Shown one piece after another: positions 7,188 through 9,810 of a stretch of 9,810 bases of DNA. The notes under the pieces were generated by a model. That model did not search any database and was not told where the DNA came from. It saw nothing but the letters and a program-made list of their open reading frames with translations. Position 1 is the stretch's first letter. Each line of letters opens with the position of its first letter. The position numbers were made by a program, and so were the translations under genes. Source of the DNA: an uncultured Eubacteriales bacterium. Its GTDB lineage: Bacteria > Bacillota > Clostridia > Oscillospirales > CAG-272. The stretch spans positions 1-9,810 of the forward strand of contig USGH01000085.1 in the NCBI GenBank assembly GCA_900554225.1, written 5' to 3'.

Positions 7188-7657
7188 TTTTTGCATCCCC
7201 CTTTGCGGCCAAAGACCACGTATAGCCGTATTACAGCTCTGCGCGAACCACAACCGGGCTATAACCGCAACTCCCGCAAAGAGTGTGTTACAAAACGGAT
7301 CGGTAGCTTTGCCCGTGTGCGTACCGGATGGCGGCACGCCGAGGACCCGTTTGCAGCTACGGTTTCACAGGACAATCCACCGCGCCAAGGTATGAGGGTT
7401 GGCGGCATTGTCCCCGGCTCTCGTACCGGACTCGGAAAAGAGGAGCCGGCGCGAAAACTGCCTGGTGTGAACATCAAATATTCTTTTCAGAAAACGGAGA
7501 GAAATCTCCGGCTCCGGCGCGCTTTATGCTTTACGGGAGCCGGGTACTGACCGCCCGAATCCCTCGTATATTTTAGTACGCGCCGTATGATGTTTTGGGA
7601 TTCCGCCAGTTCCTTTGCGAGAGGCGGAAACGTCAGCACAGATGCAAAAACCGTGCA
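7188..7657 (-). ncRNA. Long structured 5' leader of potABCD, candidate regulatory RNA of unknown class
   Basis: There is no credible gene here; the ORFs have no ribosome binding site and cross the stems. Minus-strand RNA stems, given by plus coordinates: P1 7632-7639/7544-7551 (8 bp, one G-U); P2 7623-7629/7601-7607 (7 bp); P3 7597-7603/7557-7563 (7 bp, overlapping P2 by three bases); A:B 7536-7543/7508-7515 (8 bp); a short hairpin 7495-7510 followed by UUUUC; C:D 7442-7448/7414-7420 (7 bp); H2 7407-7413/7370-7376 enclosing 7399-7404/7383-7388; H3 7355-7360/7303-7308; H4 7257-7263/7221-7227; H5 7274-7281/7201-7208, which touches the potA ribosome binding site. B can pair with A or C. I looked for cores of SAM-I, guanidine-I, FMN, TPP, cobalamin, lysine, glycine, c-di-GMP, c-di-AMP and T-box RNAs and matched none. 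Structure is seen; function is inferred. Confidence 0.5.
7197..7204 (-). promoter_or_regulatory. potA ribosome binding site, partly occluded by RNA structure
   Basis: AAAGGGGG on the minus strand, 9 nt before ATG 7187. Its first four bases are in CCGCAAAG (7208-7201), which is fully complementary to CTTTGCGG at 7281-7274. The CAAAG part can instead form a local CTTTG-GCCG-CAAAG hairpin (7214-7201). Either pairing covers the 5' edge of the site. Confidence 0.6.
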
Positions 7658-7663
7658 AATACT

Positions 7664-7692
7664 ATGATACTGTTTTTTTGCCGAAAAGTCAA
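7664..7692 (-). promoter_or_regulatory. Promoter of the potABCD operon
   Basis: Minus strand: TTGACT (7692-7687), 17-bp spacer, TATCAT (7669-7664), one mismatch to consensus in each hexamer. Transcription would start near 7657, giving a leader of about 470 nt before potA. No better promoter is visible nearer to potA. Confidence 0.8.
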
Positions 7693-7799
7693 TACATATG
7701 GCGAATTTCCCCGGTGTATGATTCAACGATTTATAAGGGGATAGATAGGGGAAATGTGTGGATTATGACAAGGATGGTCAGAGTGGGTGCAGATATAGA

Positions 7800-7826
7800 A
7801 AAGGAGCCGGAAAAAACGGCTCCTTT
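7800..7826 (-). terminator. Intrinsic terminator of the right-hand operon
   Basis: A perfect 10-bp stem (AAAGGAGCCG with CGGCTCCTTT on the minus strand) has a 7-nt loop and a TTTTC tail, starting 17 bases after the stop of the Gly/Ala-rich gene. It cleanly separates that operon from the pot promoter about 110 nt further on. Confidence 0.88.
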
Positions 7827-7843
7827 GGGGAGAAAAATGGCAG

Positions 7844-9010
7844 TTAATGGATGTCGGACAAGACGATATCGGCTTCGGCGATCTGGGCGTTTACTGCTTC
7901 ATCATTTACGACGTTGAGCTCATTTTCACCTTCGATTTCTTCGCCAGCAAGGTCGGCTTTTATACGATATACGCTGGATTCATCAAAATCAAATTTATCC
8001 CGTGCCTTATTTTCCTCTTCCCTGTAATATTCTTCGGTTTTCTTATATGGGTTCTTTGTGTCGGGTACTTCGCTTTGCTTTAATACAAGCTTGACTTTAC
8101 ACATATTATAAAGCAGTCCAACAAGAAGAATCGTATTTTGCGTGGCAAGTCGTTCTTCATTTGTGAAATCATACCAGTCGCACCGGTTGTCTGTATGTAC
8201 TGCATTTGCGATGATCTGATAGCATTCATTGTATTTGTAATTTACACGTTTTAAAGCTTCGGCGAATTGATTTGCGCTGTCTTTCAGGTTGTTGAGATAT
8301 TCGCAGATCATATCGATTTTCATTTCTGCTTTTACCATCTCTTTTTTTGCATTTTCTGCTTTTTCAGAGAGTAACGCACCAGAAACGCCAAATATGATAC
8401 CGCCAACCAAGAGCCCAGCTCCACCCATCAAACCGCCTAAAACGATTTTTCCAAGCGCCATGCCTCCGCCGCCTGCAGCCAGTGCTCCACCACCTAATGT
8501 TGCTAAAAGAGCGTTTGTGGCAGCAGCTCCATGCAAGCCGAAGATCGCGGCTCCAGTTGAGGCAGTTCCGAAAGTAGTGATGAGAGCCGTAGTGGCTCCA
8601 GCTGCTGCAAAGCCACCGGCAGTGCCAGCTGCTGCCGAACTTAGTCCTCCCAAGACTACACCTGCACCAACGGACACGGCATGGAGCTCCTCAGGATCAT
8701 AGGTAGGAAGTGTGACGCCATTTTTTTCATAAGGTTTGAAATAGGGGCGATTTTTGATTCTTTCGATTGTGTCGGAGAAAGTGTCAAAGCTATTCAGGAT
8801 CGTAAGCTCAAGTTTGCCAAGATTGTCCATGGCTTCCTGCGTGCCTTTTTCCGTAGCCTCAAATCGTTCGACATTTTTTTCATGGCGGGAATTTGCATAT
8901 TTTACTGTATCATTCGCATCTTTCGTGAGGGAAATGCCAGCAATTCCCGATAATGCGCCTACTCCTCCCGCAGCAACAGCTAAAGCTCCCAAAATAAATG
9001 GTAACGGCAT
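7844..9010 (-). CDS. Gly/Ala-rich, probably membrane-inserting protein of unknown function
   Basis: A 388-residue protein starting MPLPFILGALAVAAGG. ATG 9010 is chosen because GGAGGAG lies 7 nt upstream, overlapping the stop of the preceding gene. Order of parts: hydrophobic glycine-zipper-like helix (~3-28); charged, probably coiled-coil segment (~30-90) containing NLGKLEL; a ~100-residue Gly/Ala/Thr-rich hydrophobic block (~112-214) with STGAAIFGLHGAAATNALLATLGGG; a second charged helical segment (~216-270); an acidic soluble tail. The central STG-AI-GAAATNA-LA-LGGG-LAAGG-GM pattern recalls a widespread bacterial family of hypothetical proteins (from memory, function unknown). The general design resembles proteins that insert a hydrophobic hairpin into membranes, such as apolipoprotein-L-like or colicin-like proteins; that is analogy only. 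No signal peptide cleavage site is evident. GC content is visibly lower than in the pot or rhamnosidase genes, hinting at separate ancestry. Confidence 0.85.
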   Translation of the reverse strand: MPLPFILGALAVAAGGVGALSGIAGISLTKDANDTVKYANSRHEKNVERFEATEKGTQEAMDNLGKLELTILNSFDTFSDTIERIKNRPYFKPYEKNGVTLPTYDPEELHAVSVGAGVVLGGLSSAAAGTAGGFAAAGATTALITTFGTASTGAAIFGLHGAAATNALLATLGGGALAAGGGGMALGKIVLGGLMGGAGLLVGGIIFGVSGALLSEKAENAKKEMVKAEMKIDMICEYLNNLKDSANQFAEALKRVNYKYNECYQIIANAVHTDNRCDWYDFTNEERLATQNTILLVGLLYNMCKVKLVLKQSEVPDTKNPYKKTEEYYREEENKARDKFDFDESSVYRIKADLAGEEIEGENELNVVNDEAVNAQIAEADIVLSDIH

Positions 9011-9014
9011 AATT

Positions 9015-9266
9015 TTACTCCTCCATTTTCTGTAATTCTTCACAGGCGGCAAGATTCCGTCTGTAGTAGTCTTCTTTTGTTATCTGCTTGGCAAAAAACA
9101 TCTCATAGCACAGATCCACACGGCACAGGAGCGGGCGCGTTTCATAAATAGAGCACAGGTTTCCGGACAGGTATCGGCACACACCGTCACCTCGATCCAA
9201 GGCTACGTAGAGCGGGGAACGATCGACATGGCGGCAACACGCACCGCATTTTTTGCAGGGAAACAT
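9015..9266 (-). CDS. YkgJ-family cysteine-cluster protein (small)
   Basis: An 83-residue protein opening MFPCKKCGACCRH. The CxxCxxCC cluster (C4, C7, C10, C11) plus C30, C38, C48 and C53, with YETRPLLCR (41-49), is the signature of the YkgJ/CxxCxxCC family, thought to chelate zinc or iron. It is near the minimum size for the family. The start ATG (9266-9264) overlaps the upstream stop as TGATG. With no good ribosome binding site of its own, translation is probably coupled to the upstream gene. GTG 9269 is a possible alternative start. The next gene begins 4 nt after its stop, so the three genes form a tight cassette. A possible role is metal binding or modification of a cassette partner; this is inference. 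Confidence 0.85.
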   Translation of the reverse strand: MFPCKKCGACCRHVDRSPLYVALDRGDGVCRYLSGNLCSIYETRPLLCRVDLCYEMFFAKQITKEDYYRRNLAACEELQKMEE

Positions 9267-9810
9267 CACCCGAACACCAGCGGCGGACCATTCCTGTCAG
9301 CCATAAATGTATCAAAATCTCCCTGCCACGGTTTTTCCATTTTCAACCTGTCATAGATATCGAGCAGACATGTGTTGAGCTGCTGTGGTGTTTCCGCTTT
9401 GTCCAGAGTGGCAACCAACGCGTTATATTCTTCTGTCTCCCGGTGGAATGCGTCTATGTCGATTCTTTCCAGCTCATGCAGATAGGTGAGCAGCGCCTCG
9501 TTGATCCGTTTGTACGCGTTGATCACACGCTGAATGGAAATGGGAATCTTGATCCGCAGACATATCTCTTTGAGAACCATCATAAGCAGTTTTCCCCATG
9601 CGACGAGATTGAGCCGCATGACGAATGCAAGAACTTCGCCGCCGGAGCGGATCGCTGCGTCCACACCATCGATAAGGCAGAGTGTGCCATAGCCAACGAT
9701 GAGCATTACACGTAAATCCGGGTGGGACGCGGTGGGGATGCATTCCCTAATTGGTCTATTATATTGGAAATGGCGGCGCAGACTCCAGACAAGACGGATG
9801 GAAAGGTCTG
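9266..9810 (-). CDS. Uncharacterised protein, C-terminal part (5' truncated by window edge)
   Basis: The frame ending at TGA 9268-9266 is open to the right edge, giving 180 visible residues. An ATG at 9706 exists, but it has no ribosome binding site and the 34 codons before it read as protein (for example NRPIRECIPTASHPDLRV), so the gene very likely starts outside the window. The hydrophobic stretch around MLIVGYGTLCLIDGVDAAIR and the following LNLVAWGKLLMMVLKEICLRI suggests membrane association or a helical hydrophobic core. The last ~90 residues are charged and helical, ending PPLVFG. I do not recognise a named family. It is translationally coupled to the YkgJ-type gene (TGATG), so the products probably work together. 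The missing N-terminus may hold the informative domain. Confidence 0.75.
   Translation of the reverse strand, partial: DLSIRLVWSLRRHFQYNRPIRECIPTASHPDLRVMLIVGYGTLCLIDGVDAAIRSGGEVLAFVMRLNLVAWGKLLMMVLKEICLRIKIPISIQRVINAYKRINEALLTYLHELERIDIDAFHRETEEYNALVATLDKAETPQQLNTCLLDIYDRLKMEKPWQGDFDTFMADRNGPPLVFG

Noticed and set aside
7281..7330. Resemblance of CGCACACGGGCAAAGC to the conserved start of c-di-GMP-I riboswitches
   Set aside because: The downstream GACGCAAAGCC-type segment, tetraloop and receptor are absent and the surrounding pairing does not fit that class.
6912..7550. Plus-strand open frame of 212 codons spanning the start of potA and its leader
   Set aside because: Antisense to the PotA Walker A region and to the structured leader; no ribosome binding site and no family resemblance.
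7259..7726. Two minus-strand frames (79 and 72 codons) in the pot leader
   Set aside because: Neither has a ribosome binding site; the upstream one even includes the pot promoter, and both cross conserved-looking stems. A regulatory RNA explains the region better.
7735..7753. Mirror repeat around GGGGATAGATAGGGG
   Set aside because: A perfect mirror but not an inverted repeat, short, and lying between a terminator and a promoter. No known protein-binding or structural role can be supported.
9758..9763. TATAAT hexamer (minus strand) near the right edge
   Set aside because: It lies inside the open frame of the partial gene and has no -35 element at 16-18 bp, so it is not a supported promoter.

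Overview
The window looks like chromosomal DNA from an anaerobic low-to-mid GC Firmicute, most likely a gut-type Clostridia/Oscillospiraceae relative. This is inferred from the strong GGAGG-type ribosome binding sites, consensus sigma-A promoters, A/T-flanked intrinsic terminators, a Firmicute-style potABCD order and a lipoprotein PotD. No marker gene fixes the species. Almost everything is on the minus strand. The exception is the first 369 bases, which hold the 3' half of a plus-strand ABC-transporter ATPase gene.

Layout from left to right: (1) 1-369, C-terminal half of a LolD/MacB/BceA-type ATPase. (2) 370-720, an RNA-rich gap with a minus-strand tRNA-Cys(GCA) behind a perfect TTGACA-17-TATAAT promoter, a strong terminator and two more hairpins. 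The tRNA has two acceptor-stem mismatches and C instead of U at position 55. (3) 846-3062, a cytoplasmic GH78 alpha-L-rhamnosidase-like gene with its own promoter and a terminal hairpin. (4) 3104-7187, a complete polyamine ABC transporter operon potA-potB-potC-potD, ending in two tandem hairpins. (5) 7188-7692, the pot promoter and a leader of about 470 nt without a credible gene but full of nested and mutually exclusive stems. (6) 7800-9810, a second minus-strand operon: a partial uncharacterised gene running off the right edge, a small YkgJ-type cysteine-cluster protein, and a Gly/Ala-rich membrane-associated protein of unknown function, closed by a good terminator.

Functionally, PotD captures polyamine outside the membrane, PotB/PotC form the channel and PotA energises it. 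The long leader suggests that expression is controlled at the RNA level, by attenuation and/or occlusion of the Shine-Dalgarno sequence, possibly by a ligand. I could not match it to a known riboswitch class. The rhamnosidase acts on rhamnosides imported by some other route. The three-gene cassette on the right is translationally tight (TGATG overlap, then a 4-nt gap) and is the least understood protein-coding part.

The two most promising leads are the pot leader RNA and this cassette. The unusual tRNA-Cys is a smaller but concrete oddity.
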